From positions 45,607 to 109,606 of the forward strand of contig CAZBKM010000008.1 in NCBI GenBank assembly GCA_964492485.1: a stretch of 64,000 bases of DNA. The letters run 5' to 3'. Under the pieces are notes generated by a model. It was not told where the DNA came from and made no database searches. It was given only the letters and a program-made list of their open reading frames with translations. The translations under genes were made by a program, and so were the position numbers. This DNA is from UBA5336 sp964492485 (GTDB lineage: Bacteria > Pseudomonadota > Alphaproteobacteria > Caulobacterales > Hyphomonadaceae). This document shows positions 49,193 through 57,534 of the stretch, in pieces (positions within the stretch are counted from its first letter, which is position 1; the number at the start of each line of letters is the position of its first letter).

Positions 49193-52100
49193 TCAAGCCG
49201 ATTGCAAGGGCCGGATCGACAGATTGCGTGTGCGTAGCGCGGCTATGGCCTGAACGGAGGCCCGCGAGGCGGACAAAGTTGTGAAATAGGGGATCGCCCT
49301 GTTCACCGCCGTGCGCCGGATCGAGGCACTGTCGCGCAGGGACTGCATCCCTTCGGTCGTGTTGAAGACAAGCTGGATCTCGCCGTTGATCAGGGCGTCG
49401 ACCACATGGGGTTGGCCCTCGATCACCTTGTTGATCCGCGAGACCGGCAGGCCTTCTGCCGCCAGATAGTCCGCCGTGCCGCCCGTTGCGAGGACGCCGA
49501 AGCCCATCTCGATCAGATCCCTGACCGGTGCAACGACCAGGGGTTTGTCGCTGTCCTTGACCGAGACGAAGACCCGGCCGCCCTTGGGCAGGGTCACGCC
49601 GGCCGCGATCTGCGATTTCAGGAAGGCGGCGCCGAAATCGTCGTCCCACCCCATGACCTCGCCCGTCGAGCGCATTTCCGGGCCAAGCACCGGATCGACG
49701 CCCAGAAAACGCCGGAAGGGGAAGACGGCTTCCTTCACGGCGATGCGCCTCGGCTTGGCCTGGCTCAGGTCGAAACGCGCCAGCGGTTCGCCGGCCATGA
49801 TCTTGGCGGCGATGGCGGCGATCGGGGCACCCACGGCTTTCGCGACGAAAGGTACGGTCCGCGAGGCCCTTGGATTGGCTTCGAGGACGAAGATCTCGTC
49901 ATCCTTGACCGCAAACTGGATGTTGATCAGGCCGCGTACGTCCAGCGCCCGCGCCATGGCGACGGTTTGCGCGGCCAGGCGTGTGCGCAGATCCTCGCTC
50001 AGCGTATAGGGCGGCAGCGCGCAGGCACTGTCGCCGGAATGCACACCGGCTTCCTCGATATGCTCCATGATGCCGGCCACGTGGACGTCCGTGCCATCGC
50101 ACAGCGCGTCCACGTCGACCTCGATCGCGTCGGAGAGGTAGCGGTCCAGGAACAGCGACTGGTCGCCCGACACCTGCATCGCCTCCTTGGCGAAGGCCCA
50201 GATGTCGTTGTCGTCATGGCAGATTTCCATGGCGCGGCCGCCAAGGACATAGGAGGGACGCAGCATGACCGGATAGCCGAGCGCCTGTGCCTTGGCGAGG
50301 GCTTCCTCTTCGCTGCGTGCGGTGGCGGAGGGGGCCTGCTGCAGGTTCAGTCGCTCGATCACCCTGGCGAACTGTTCCCGGTCCTCGGCCAGGTCGATGC
50401 TGTCAGGACTGGTGCCCAGGATGGGAATTTCGGCCGCTTCCAGCGGGCGTGCCAGCTTCAGCGGCGTCTGGCCTCCGAACTGGACGATCACGCCCTCGAA
50501 CGTGCCCGCGCCGCGTTCGCGGGCAACGATCTCCAGCACGTGCTCGGCCGTCAGCGGCTCGAAGTAGAGACGATCGGATGTGTCGTAGTCGGTCGATACC
50601 GTCTCCGGATTGCAGTTCACCATGATCGATTCGATGCCCAGGTCGGCCATCGCGAACGCGGCATGGCAGCAGCAATAGTCGAACTCGATCCCCTGTCCGA
50701 TCCGGTTCGGCCCACCGCCCAGGATCATTACCTTGCGCCGGTCGGAGACCCCGGTCTCGTCCTGCGCCGCCAGGGATCCGGCGCGATGGGGACCGAACTC
50801 GTAGGTGGAATACAGGTACGGAGTCTTTGCCTCGAACTCCGCCGCGCAGGTATCGATCCGCTTGTAGACGGGCCGCACGCCGAGGCCGTGACGTGCCGCG
50901 CGCACCTCGTCTTCCGTCAGGCCCGTCAGCGTGGCCAGACGCGCGTCTGAGAAACCCATCGCCTTGATGCCGGTCATCGCTGCAGCTGTATCGGGCAGTC
51001 CGCGGGCGCGAATCTCTGCCTCCGTCTCCACCAGCTCCCGGATCTGTTCGAGGAACCAGGGGTCGATCTTGGTCAGCCCCTGTACGTCGACCACGCCGAG
51101 CCCGTCACGGAACGCCTGGGCCACGTGGCGCAGCCGGTCCGGGGTCTGCTTGGCGAGCGCCCGGCGCAGTGCGTCGGTGTCCTCGAAGCTGACCTCGTCA
51201 AAACCCGACAGGCCGGTCTCCAGGGAGCACAGCGCCTTCTGAACGCTTTCCTGAAAACTGCGGCCGATGGCCATGGCTTCGCCCACCGATTTCATTGCGG
51301 TGGAGAGAACCGGTTCGGCGCCGCGATACTTCTCGAAGGCAAAGCGCGGAATCTTTGTGACCACGTAGTCGATGGTTGGCTCGAAGCTCGCCGGCGTGGC
51401 CCCGCCGGTAATGTCGTTCTCAAGCTCGTCGAGCGTATAGCCCACCGCAAGCTTCGCCGCGATCTTGGCGATGGGAAAGCCCGTCGCCTTCGATGCCAGC
51501 GCGGAGGAGCGCGAGACGCGGGGATTCATCTCGATCACCACCAGCCTGCCGGTGTCGGGGTTGACCGCGAACTGAACGTTCGAACCACCCGTTTCCACGC
51601 CGATCTCGCGCAGCACGGCCAGAGAGGCGTTGCGCATAACCTGGTATTCCCGGTCGGTGAGCGTGAGGGCCGGAGCTACCGTGATCGAGTCGCCCGTGTG
51701 CACACCCATCGGGTCGATGTTCTCGATGGAACAGACAATGATGGCGTTGTCCGCCCTGTCGCGGACGACCTCCATCTCGAACTCCTTCCAGCCGAGCAGG
51801 CTTTCGTCGATCAGGACCTGGGCCTTCGGCGATGCCGCAAGGCCATTGGCAACGATCTCCCGGAACTCGTCCAGATTGTAGGCAACGCCGCCACCGGTCC
51901 CGCCGAGGGTATAGGCGGGGCGAATGATCGCGGGCAGGCCGATGTCGTCCAGCGCCTCCATGGCGCGCCGCAGCCCTTCGATATGGTCATAGCCGATGAC
52001 CTTTCCCGTCTCGTCGCGGCGTTCAGGGGCAGACACGATCGTGGCGCGGGGGTTTTCTAGCCCGATCCGGTCCATGGCCTGGCGGAACAGGTCGCGATCC

Positions 52101-52480
52101 TCGGCCATTTCGATGGCTTCGGCGCGCGCGCCGATCATTTCCACGCCATGCGCTTCGAGCACGCCGGAATGGTAGAGGTCGAGCGCGCAATTGAGGGCGG
52201 TCTGCCCCCCCATGGTCGGCAGGAGCGCGTCTGGACGCTCCGCCACGATGATCTTCTCGACGATCTCCGGGGTGATCGGCTCGATATAGGTGGCGTCGGC
52301 AAGATCGGGATCGGTCATGATCGTTGCCGGGTTGGAGTTCACGAGGATGACCCGATAGCCCTCTTCCTTCAGCGCCTTGATCGCCTGCACGCCGGAATAG
52401 TCGAATTCGCAGGCCTGGCCGATGATGATCGGCCCCGCACCGATGACGAGAATGGACCCGATGTCGGTACGTTTGGGCAT
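49193..52480 (-). CDS. carB: carbamoyl-phosphate synthase large subunit
   Basis: A 1095-residue enzyme, full length for the family, starting at MPKRTDIGSILVIGAGPIIIG (ATG 52480). The two homologous synthetase halves, each with an ATP-grasp domain, are clear; the second begins near VMILGGGPNRIGQGIEFDYCC. A C-terminal allosteric domain (VFVSVKDSDKPLVVAPVRDLIEMG) is present. With CarA it makes carbamoyl phosphate for pyrimidine and arginine synthesis. carA lies 3.2 kb away rather than next to it, with four genes between. Confidence 0.96.
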   Translation of the reverse strand: MPKRTDIGSILVIGAGPIIIGQACEFDYSGVQAIKALKEEGYRVILVNSNPATIMTDPDLADATYIEPITPEIVEKIIVAERPDALLPTMGGQTALNCALDLYHSGVLEAHGVEMIGARAEAIEMAEDRDLFRQAMDRIGLENPRATIVSAPERRDETGKVIGYDHIEGLRRAMEALDDIGLPAIIRPAYTLGGTGGGVAYNLDEFREIVANGLAASPKAQVLIDESLLGWKEFEMEVVRDRADNAIIVCSIENIDPMGVHTGDSITVAPALTLTDREYQVMRNASLAVLREIGVETGGSNVQFAVNPDTGRLVVIEMNPRVSRSSALASKATGFPIAKIAAKLAVGYTLDELENDITGGATPASFEPTIDYVVTKIPRFAFEKYRGAEPVLSTAMKSVGEAMAIGRSFQESVQKALCSLETGLSGFDEVSFEDTDALRRALAKQTPDRLRHVAQAFRDGLGVVDVQGLTKIDPWFLEQIRELVETEAEIRARGLPDTAAAMTGIKAMGFSDARLATLTGLTEDEVRAARHGLGVRPVYKRIDTCAAEFEAKTPYLYSTYEFGPHRAGSLAAQDETGVSDRRKVMILGGGPNRIGQGIEFDYCCCHAAFAMADLGIESIMVNCNPETVSTDYDTSDRLYFEPLTAEHVLEIVARERGAGTFEGVIVQFGGQTPLKLARPLEAAEIPILGTSPDSIDLAEDREQFARVIERLNLQQAPSATARSEEEALAKAQALGYPVMLRPSYVLGGRAMEICHDDNDIWAFAKEAMQVSGDQSLFLDRYLSDAIEVDVDALCDGTDVHVAGIMEHIEEAGVHSGDSACALPPYTLSEDLRTRLAAQTVAMARALDVRGLINIQFAVKDDEIFVLEANPRASRTVPFVAKAVGAPIAAIAAKIMAGEPLARFDLSQAKPRRIAVKEAVFPFRRFLGVDPVLGPEMRSTGEVMGWDDDFGAAFLKSQIAAGVTLPKGGRVFVSVKDSDKPLVVAPVRDLIEMGFGVLATGGTADYLAAEGLPVSRINKVIEGQPHVVDALINGEIQLVFNTTEGMQSLRDSASIRRTAVNRAIPYFTTLSASRASVQAIAALRTRNLSIRPLQSA

Positions 52481-52693
52481 GGGTGCGGCTCCTGTGGGCA
52501 AACGGCTGGCGTATAACCGGGACTCGCCGCGCGGTTCAAGCAATCATCCGTGCCGTGCCGTTCTGCGGAAACCCTTTGCGGGAGCCAAGCCGTACATGAC
52601 AGATGACCGAACGGCTCGGCGCGTGCCGAGTCGGGGTCGGACGGCCTGTGCCGCGCCGGGCTGGGCGATTGCAAGGACTGGGGGTGCGCGGCG

Positions 52694-53002
52694 ATGGTTG
52701 CGCTGATCGTGGTTTACAAACTGAAACCCGGTGTGACGGGAGAGGCGTTCGAGGCCTGGGCCGATCGGGTGAATCGCAGCTCGCGGGGGACGATAGGCCG
52801 CACTGAAGCCTTCGTCACCCCGGCGGGTCTGCCCCAGTCAGACCGGGAGGACCGGTTCGACTTCGTTGAGGTCTATGCCATAGAAGACCTGGAGCGGTTC
52901 CAGGCGGACGATCTGCCAAACCATGTCGAGGAAAGCCTGCGCGGCGGCTTTCGCGGGCTTGTCGAGGCGCCGGCCATGCGCCTGGCCCATGGGCTGGATT
53001 GA
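52694..53002 (+). CDS. small dimeric alpha/beta-barrel-like protein
   Basis: A 102-residue protein with a ferredoxin-like fold pattern (VALIVVYKLKPGVTGEAFEAWAD at the N-terminus and FDFVEVYAIEDLERFQAD). It resembles the HapK/REDY-like group of dimeric alpha/beta barrels; no catalytic role can be assigned. ATG 52694 has GGGGTGCGCGGCG upstream, no good ribosome site. It is divergent from carB. A worn A-type repeat follows the stop codon. Confidence 0.65.
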   Translation: MVALIVVYKLKPGVTGEAFEAWADRVNRSSRGTIGRTEAFVTPAGLPQSDREDRFDFVEVYAIEDLERFQADDLPNHVEESLRGGFRGLVEAPAMRLAHGLD

Positions 53003-53103
53003 CGCAGGCTCGCAGCAAGCGGACGCGATCGCCAACGGAGCCTTGCGCAGGACCATCGACCTGAGGCGATGGTCTGTCGTGGAACAAGACGCGGGCGCTT
53101 CAG
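53000..53103 (+). repeat. diverged repeat family A, copy A6
   Basis: About 100 bp that aligns along its length with A1 but has many changes (GCAGGCTCGCAGCAAGC for GCAAGTTCGGAGCAAAC, then GGCGATGGTCTGTCGTGG). It begins directly at the TGA stop of the upstream gene. Confidence 0.55.
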
Positions 53104-53116
53104 AACGGAAAGCGGC

Positions 53117-53806
53117 TCAGCCCAGAACCGCATCCGCCACGAAAGGATTGGACGCGCGTTCGGCTCCAAAGGTGCTCATGGGCCCGTGGCCCGGAACGAA
53201 GCGCATGTCATTGCCGAGGGGCCAGAGCTTCTGGGTGATGGACCGAATGAGCGTCTGGGCGTCGCCCCGTGGGAAATCCGTGCGCCCGACGCTGCCCTTG
53301 AACAGGACGTCGCCGACAAAGGCGAGTTGGCCCGGCTGGTTGTAGATCACGACGTGCCCCGGCGTGTGGCCGGGCGTGTGGACAACACCGAACACGTTGC
53401 CATCAAGCTCCAGCGTGTCGCCATCCCCCAGATACCGGTCCGGCACCACGTTCCGGCATCCCTGAAGGCCGAATCGGGCGGCCTGCTCTTCCAGGGAGTC
53501 GAGGAGCCACTGGTCATCCCTGTGGGGGCCGATCACGGGACAGCCCAGGCGCTCGCGCAGCTCTGCCGCCGCGCCTGCATGGTCGAGATGGCCATGTGTC
53601 AGCCAGATCTCGACGATCCTCACATCGAACTGCCGCGCCGCCTCCAGAAGGCGCTCCACCTCGCCACCGGGATCGACGAACACGCCTTCCTGCGACCGGG
53701 TGGACCAGATCATCGAGGTGTTCTGCTGCAGCGGGGTCACCGGAATGATCCGGATCTCCATGCGCGGGGCGGTGCCGTGGGCTTTGTCCTGGGCGGTGTC
53801 TGTCAT
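53117..53806 (-). CDS. MBL-fold hydrolase, YcbL/glyoxalase II type
   Basis: A 229-residue metallo-beta-lactamase fold protein. The metal motif is THGHLDHAG, with the further His in HTPGHTPGH, Asp in FVGDVLF and His in FVPGHGPMS. The N-terminus IRIIPVTPLQQNTSMIW is typical of YcbL-type glyoxalase II-like enzymes, which hydrolyse thioesters such as S-lactoylglutathione. The start is uncertain: ATG 53806 or ATG 53761 (which begins MEIRIIPV); neither has a strong ribosome site. Confidence 0.85.
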   Translation of the reverse strand: MTDTAQDKAHGTAPRMEIRIIPVTPLQQNTSMIWSTRSQEGVFVDPGGEVERLLEAARQFDVRIVEIWLTHGHLDHAGAAAELRERLGCPVIGPHRDDQWLLDSLEEQAARFGLQGCRNVVPDRYLGDGDTLELDGNVFGVVHTPGHTPGHVVIYNQPGQLAFVGDVLFKGSVGRTDFPRGDAQTLIRSITQKLWPLGNDMRFVPGHGPMSTFGAERASNPFVADAVLG

Positions 53807-53913
53807 ACCCGAGAAATAGCCTCGCCGCCCGTCCAGCGCAAACCGCATGCGTGCGACGGATGCTTCCGCTCTCCCGAACGGTCCTGTATTCAGTCGGTGG
53901 ACCAGACGGGCCG

Positions 53914-54016
53914 AGCGCATCTTCACGTCAATCAGGGTCAGGGGATACGTCTAGGTCCTTGTTTTTGGAAATTTTCTTCAAGCGAACCGGTACCCGCTTC
54001 GCTTGCAGATGCCCTA
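53914..54016 (+). repeat. repeat family B, copy B5, in a divergent gap
   Basis: A worn but full-length B copy (GCGCATCTTCACGTCAATC, CTTGTTTTTGGAAATTTTCTT, GCGAACCGGTACCCGCTTCGC). It lies between the divergent MBL and M48 genes. Apart from it the gap 53807-54049 holds no gene. Confidence 0.7.
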
Positions 54017-54049
54017 CAATTCAGGACCGGATGCCGGGGAGCGGGAGAG

Positions 54050-54976
54050 ATGCAGGCATTGTTGGGTCGGTTCGGCCTTCTGATCGTCGGCCTGATAGGC
54101 CTCGCGGTCTACTGGGTGTCCAATCAGCAGGAAGTCCCGTTCACCGGGCGCACCCAGTTCAACATCCTGTCGATTCCCGATGCCACACGGCTCGGGGCCC
54201 AGGGCTATGCCCAGATCCTGGAACAGAACCGCGGGAACCTCTTGTGTGCGGGCGCAGGGACGGTGTGCGATGCGCAGACGCGCGAGGTGGTCGAGTCCGT
54301 TCGGCGCATCGGGGCCCGGCTCGAGGCGGCGGCGATCGAGCTGGAGGCGGATCTCTTGGAGCAGGGCTACGACTTCACGCCCGTGGCCGAACGGTTCGAC
54401 TGGACCTATCACGTCATCGACTCCCCCCAGCCCAATGCCTTCTGCCTGCCGGGGGGCTATGTGGCGGTGTATACCGGGCTTCTCGACGTGACGGGTAACT
54501 TCGATGGCACGGTCTCGATCCGGGACCTGGACGATCTGGACAAGTTGGCTGTCGTGATGGGCCACGAAATCGGGCATGCCCTGGCCCACCATGGCGCAGA
54601 GCGCATGTCCCAGCAGAAACTTGTGCAGATGGGCCAGATGGCAGTCGGCCTCGGCCTTGGCGACCTGTCGATGGGAGAGCGTCAGGCGGTGATGGGCGCC
54701 CTCGGTGTGGCCGCGACGGGCGGGCTCAACGCTTTCTCGCGCGCCCACGAGACCGAGGCCGACCGGATCGGTCTGGAACTTCTTGCGCGGGCCTGTTTCG
54801 ATCCCCGTGAGGCGCCGGACCTCTGGCGGCGGATGGCGACGCTCGGTGGCGGCAACGCGCCACCCCCCTGGCTGTCCACCCATCCGGCGAGCGCGACCCG
54901 GGCAGAGAATTTCGAACGCTGGATGCCCGCTGCGCTGGCACTGTACCAGGCCCGCTGCGGCCCGGGCGCCCCGTGA
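54050..54976 (+). CDS. membrane-anchored M48 zinc metalloprotease
   Basis: A 308-residue protease. Residues about 7-24 are a membrane segment (FGLLIVGLIGLAVYWVSN). The zinc site is VMGHEIGHALAHHGAERM (HExxH), and the third ligand is in RAHETEADRIG. NAFCLPGGYVAVYTGLL is the usual M48 strand, and STHPASATRAENFERW is a family motif. It probably degrades periplasmic or membrane proteins, as BepA/HtpX relatives do. ATG 54050 is preceded by GGGAGAG. It is convergent with the 2OG oxygenase gene. Confidence 0.9.
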   Translation: MQALLGRFGLLIVGLIGLAVYWVSNQQEVPFTGRTQFNILSIPDATRLGAQGYAQILEQNRGNLLCAGAGTVCDAQTREVVESVRRIGARLEAAAIELEADLLEQGYDFTPVAERFDWTYHVIDSPQPNAFCLPGGYVAVYTGLLDVTGNFDGTVSIRDLDDLDKLAVVMGHEIGHALAHHGAERMSQQKLVQMGQMAVGLGLGDLSMGERQAVMGALGVAATGGLNAFSRAHETEADRIGLELLARACFDPREAPDLWRRMATLGGGNAPPPWLSTHPASATRAENFERWMPAALALYQARCGPGAP

Positions 54977-54997
54977 GCGTGGCGTATCGGAAACGCT

Positions 54998-55615
54998 TCA
55001 GGCTGGCGGGTCGACGCGGTCGCCGCGGGTCTGGTTGACCCGCCACCAGGCGGCGATGGCATGGCGGGCGACGCGGGTCGGCTCGACGGCGTGGGGAATG
55101 CGTTCCGACAACAGGAAAACCGCATCGCCCAGACGCGGCGGGATCCGTGCGATTGGCGGTTCGTCGGCTCCCGCGCCGGGTGCGTGGATCGCAAGCGCCC
55201 CGCCATGTCCGGGCAGCCAGTTCCGGTTGAGGTAGACGATCAGCGAGACGACGCGGTTCCTCGCCCCCTCGAAGCTGTCCAGGTGGCGATCGTAGAAGCC
55301 GCCGGCCGGGTAGGCGGCAAAACTGGCCTCGAAATCGAACAGGCCCAGGAACAGCCGCTGGTTCAGCCCTTCGCGGAGCGCTTCGGCCCAGTCGAGAAAG
55401 GCCCGTTGCGCCTGGGTTTCGCCGGTCATCCAATCGGTGCGCGCCATGCGGATGTCGTGGCGCACCCGGTGGTCCTGAACCCGACCGATGCCGGCGGGGG
55501 CGAGGGCCGCACGGGCGACGCGATCCTCGATCTCGTCGGCCAGCGCATCGGCCAGGCCGGGCGGCAGGGCGTCACCCTGCACACACCAGCCGGGCCCTGC
55601 CAGTGCGTCGGCCAC
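54998..55615 (-). CDS. 2OG-Fe(II) oxygenase (prolyl hydroxylase-like)
   Basis: A 205-residue P4Hc-type dioxygenase. Iron ligands are His and Asp in YDRHLDSFEGARNRVVSLIVYLN and the distal His in SERIPHAVEPTRVARHAIAAWW, whose Arg binds 2-oxoglutarate. The family includes hydroxylases of translation-related proteins such as ribosomal protein or EF-Tu targets, but the target here is unknown. It lies 59 bp downstream of carA on the same strand. Confidence 0.85.
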   Translation of the reverse strand: MADALAGPGWCVQGDALPPGLADALADEIEDRVARAALAPAGIGRVQDHRVRHDIRMARTDWMTGETQAQRAFLDWAEALREGLNQRLFLGLFDFEASFAAYPAGGFYDRHLDSFEGARNRVVSLIVYLNRNWLPGHGGALAIHAPGAGADEPPIARIPPRLGDAVFLLSERIPHAVEPTRVARHAIAAWWRVNQTRGDRVDPPA

Positions 55616-55674
55616 CTGGTCGGCGAGCGTGGGGACATGATTGTGGCCGGCGGGGCCGGCATCGGCGCGGGGCG

Positions 55675-56856
55675 TCAGGACCGGGTCTCCGCCATCAGCT
55701 GCGCGAAGCGCTGGAACAGGTAGAAGCTGTCCTGCGGTCCAGGTGAGGCTTCAGGATGATGCTGCACCGAGATGATCGGCCTGCCTTCCACGCGGAGGCC
55801 CGAATTGGTGCCGTCGAAGAGGGACCGGTGACTTTCGGCGACGCCGGCCGGCAGCGTGTCTGGATCGACGGTGAAGCCATGGTTCATGGACACGATCTCG
55901 ACCTTGCCCGTTGCCAGGTCCATGACCGGATGGTTCGCTCCGTGGTGACCCTGGCGCATCTTCATCGTGCGGGCGCCCAGAGCCAGTGCCAGGAGTTGAT
56001 GGCCCAGGCAGATGCCGAGGATCGGCAGGCCGCTGTCGATGAGCTGGCGGATCATCGACAGGCACCGGTCCCCCGTCGCGGCCGGGTCACCCGGCCCGTT
56101 CGAGAGCACGACGCCATCGGGCTGAAGGGCCGCGATCGACTCAAAGGACGCATCGCTGGAAACGACCGTCGCACGTGCGCCTACGCTGGCCAGGTTGCGC
56201 AGGATGTTCTTCTTCACGCCGAAATCGACGACGACGACGTGGAACCGTGCATCGGCCATGGCGGCGAAGCCCGACTCGGGCTGCCACAGGCCCTCGTCAT
56301 GGGCGAAGGGATCTGAGGCGGTCACCTCGGCGGCGAGATCGGCCCGCTCCAGGCCGGACCAGGCGCGTGCGCGCTCGAGAAGAGCGTCCAGGTCCAGTCC
56401 GCCTTGTGGCGCGTGAGCGATGGCCGCACGCTGCATCCCATCGGCGCGGATGCGCCGGGTCAGCGCCCGCGTGTCCACGCCGCCAAGGCCGATGATGCCG
56501 CGCCGGGCCAACCATTCGGAAAACCCCGTCCTGGCCCGCCAGTTCGATGGCGCAGTCACCCGGGCGCGGAAGATGGCGCCCCGTGCCGCCGTGGCCGCCG
56601 GCGGGGTGCTGTCTTCCTGATCGTCCGGGTTGGTGCCAACATTGCCGATATGCGGAAAGGTAAACAGGACCAGTTGGTGGGCATAGGACGGGTCGGTCAG
56701 GATTTCCTGGTAGCCGGTCATCGCCGTGTTGAAGCACAGCTCGCCCACGGTGACGCCGACCGCGCCGGTGCCCTGGCCAAGATAGATGGTGCCATCGGCA
56801 AGCGCGATCGCGCCTGTGGCCGTGGCCGGGTCTTGCGTGAAGTCTCCGTAAGGCAT
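55675..56856 (-). CDS. carA: carbamoyl-phosphate synthase small subunit
   Basis: A 393-residue glutamine amidotransferase subunit. The N-terminal domain starts with IALADGTIYLGQGTGAVGVTVGELCFNTAMTGYQEILTDPSY by its parts. The catalytic Cys is in GICLGHQLLALA and the His/Glu pair is in VQHHPEASPGPQD. It hydrolyses glutamine to supply ammonia to CarB. A GGTTAA-CT-TTAACC dyad lies 33-46 bp before its start. Confidence 0.96.
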   Translation of the reverse strand: MPYGDFTQDPATATGAIALADGTIYLGQGTGAVGVTVGELCFNTAMTGYQEILTDPSYAHQLVLFTFPHIGNVGTNPDDQEDSTPPAATAARGAIFRARVTAPSNWRARTGFSEWLARRGIIGLGGVDTRALTRRIRADGMQRAAIAHAPQGGLDLDALLERARAWSGLERADLAAEVTASDPFAHDEGLWQPESGFAAMADARFHVVVVDFGVKKNILRNLASVGARATVVSSDASFESIAALQPDGVVLSNGPGDPAATGDRCLSMIRQLIDSGLPILGICLGHQLLALALGARTMKMRQGHHGANHPVMDLATGKVEIVSMNHGFTVDPDTLPAGVAESHRSLFDGTNSGLRVEGRPIISVQHHPEASPGPQDSFYLFQRFAQLMAETRS

Positions 56857-56888
56857 AGATGACCGCTCTTACCGCGTGGGTCGCTTTG

Positions 56889-56902
56889 GGTTAACTTTAA
56901 CC
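56889..56902. promoter_or_regulatory. dyad between carA and yqeY
   Basis: GGTTAA and TTAACC face each other across two bases in the 120-bp divergent gap between carA and yqeY. It is AT-rich against the surroundings and could be an operator or overlap a promoter. Confidence 0.35.
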
Positions 56903-56976
56903 TCGCAAGGTCGCGCGGGACTTAGGGGCTGGCCGGTTGCCGCGTCAAGCGGCGACGGGAAGAATTGAGAGACGAG

Positions 56977-57465
56977 ATGGCGGTGACGGATACACCGGCA
57001 GACGTGTGCCTCAGGGACCGCTTGCGGGCGGCCCTCGATGAAGCCGAACAGACCGATCCCGGCAGCATTCGGGCCGCGACGCTGCGGCTGATCAATTGCG
57101 CGGTGCGTGACAGGGACGTCGCTGCCCGAAGCAAGGGCGACTGTGCGGGGTGCGCCGAGGAAGGCGTACGTGAGGTTCTGCAGACGATGGCCGACCAGCG
57201 CCGCCAGTCCGCGCTCGAATATGATGAGGCCGGCCGGATTGCCGACGCCGAGCGCGAGCGCGAGGAACTGGCCGTCATCGAGGCGTTCCTGCCCAAGCCG
57301 CTGGAAGGAACCGAGCTTCAAACGGCGGTGTCCGATGTGGTGGACGATCTCGATGCCCGGCGCCTTACCGATGTCGGGCGGTGCATGAGCGCCCTAAAGG
57401 CACGCTATCCCGGGCGGATCGATCCGGCGGCGGCTGGGCGTGCCGTCCGCGCGGCCCTGAAATAG
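56977..57465 (+). CDS. GatB/YqeY domain protein
   Basis: A 162-residue protein. RDRLRAALDEAEQTDPGSIRAATLRLINCAVRDRD and DQRRQSALEYDEAGRIADAEREREELAVIEAFLPKPL are YqeY features, and the C-terminal part has DVGRCMSALKARYPGRID. The domain occurs in GatB, where it helps tRNA recognition; the free-standing protein has no defined role. The ATG at 56977 is chosen; a TTG four codons earlier is possible. It precedes dnaG by 69 bp. Confidence 0.85.
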   Translation: MAVTDTPADVCLRDRLRAALDEAEQTDPGSIRAATLRLINCAVRDRDVAARSKGDCAGCAEEGVREVLQTMADQRRQSALEYDEAGRIADAEREREELAVIEAFLPKPLEGTELQTAVSDVVDDLDARRLTDVGRCMSALKARYPGRIDPAAAGRAVRAALK

Positions 57466-57534
57466 CGATGGCGCGCCCATGAGGGCCGCCACACCGGCGA
57501 AATTGACCGGCGAACATGGGGGATGGAGACGGCC

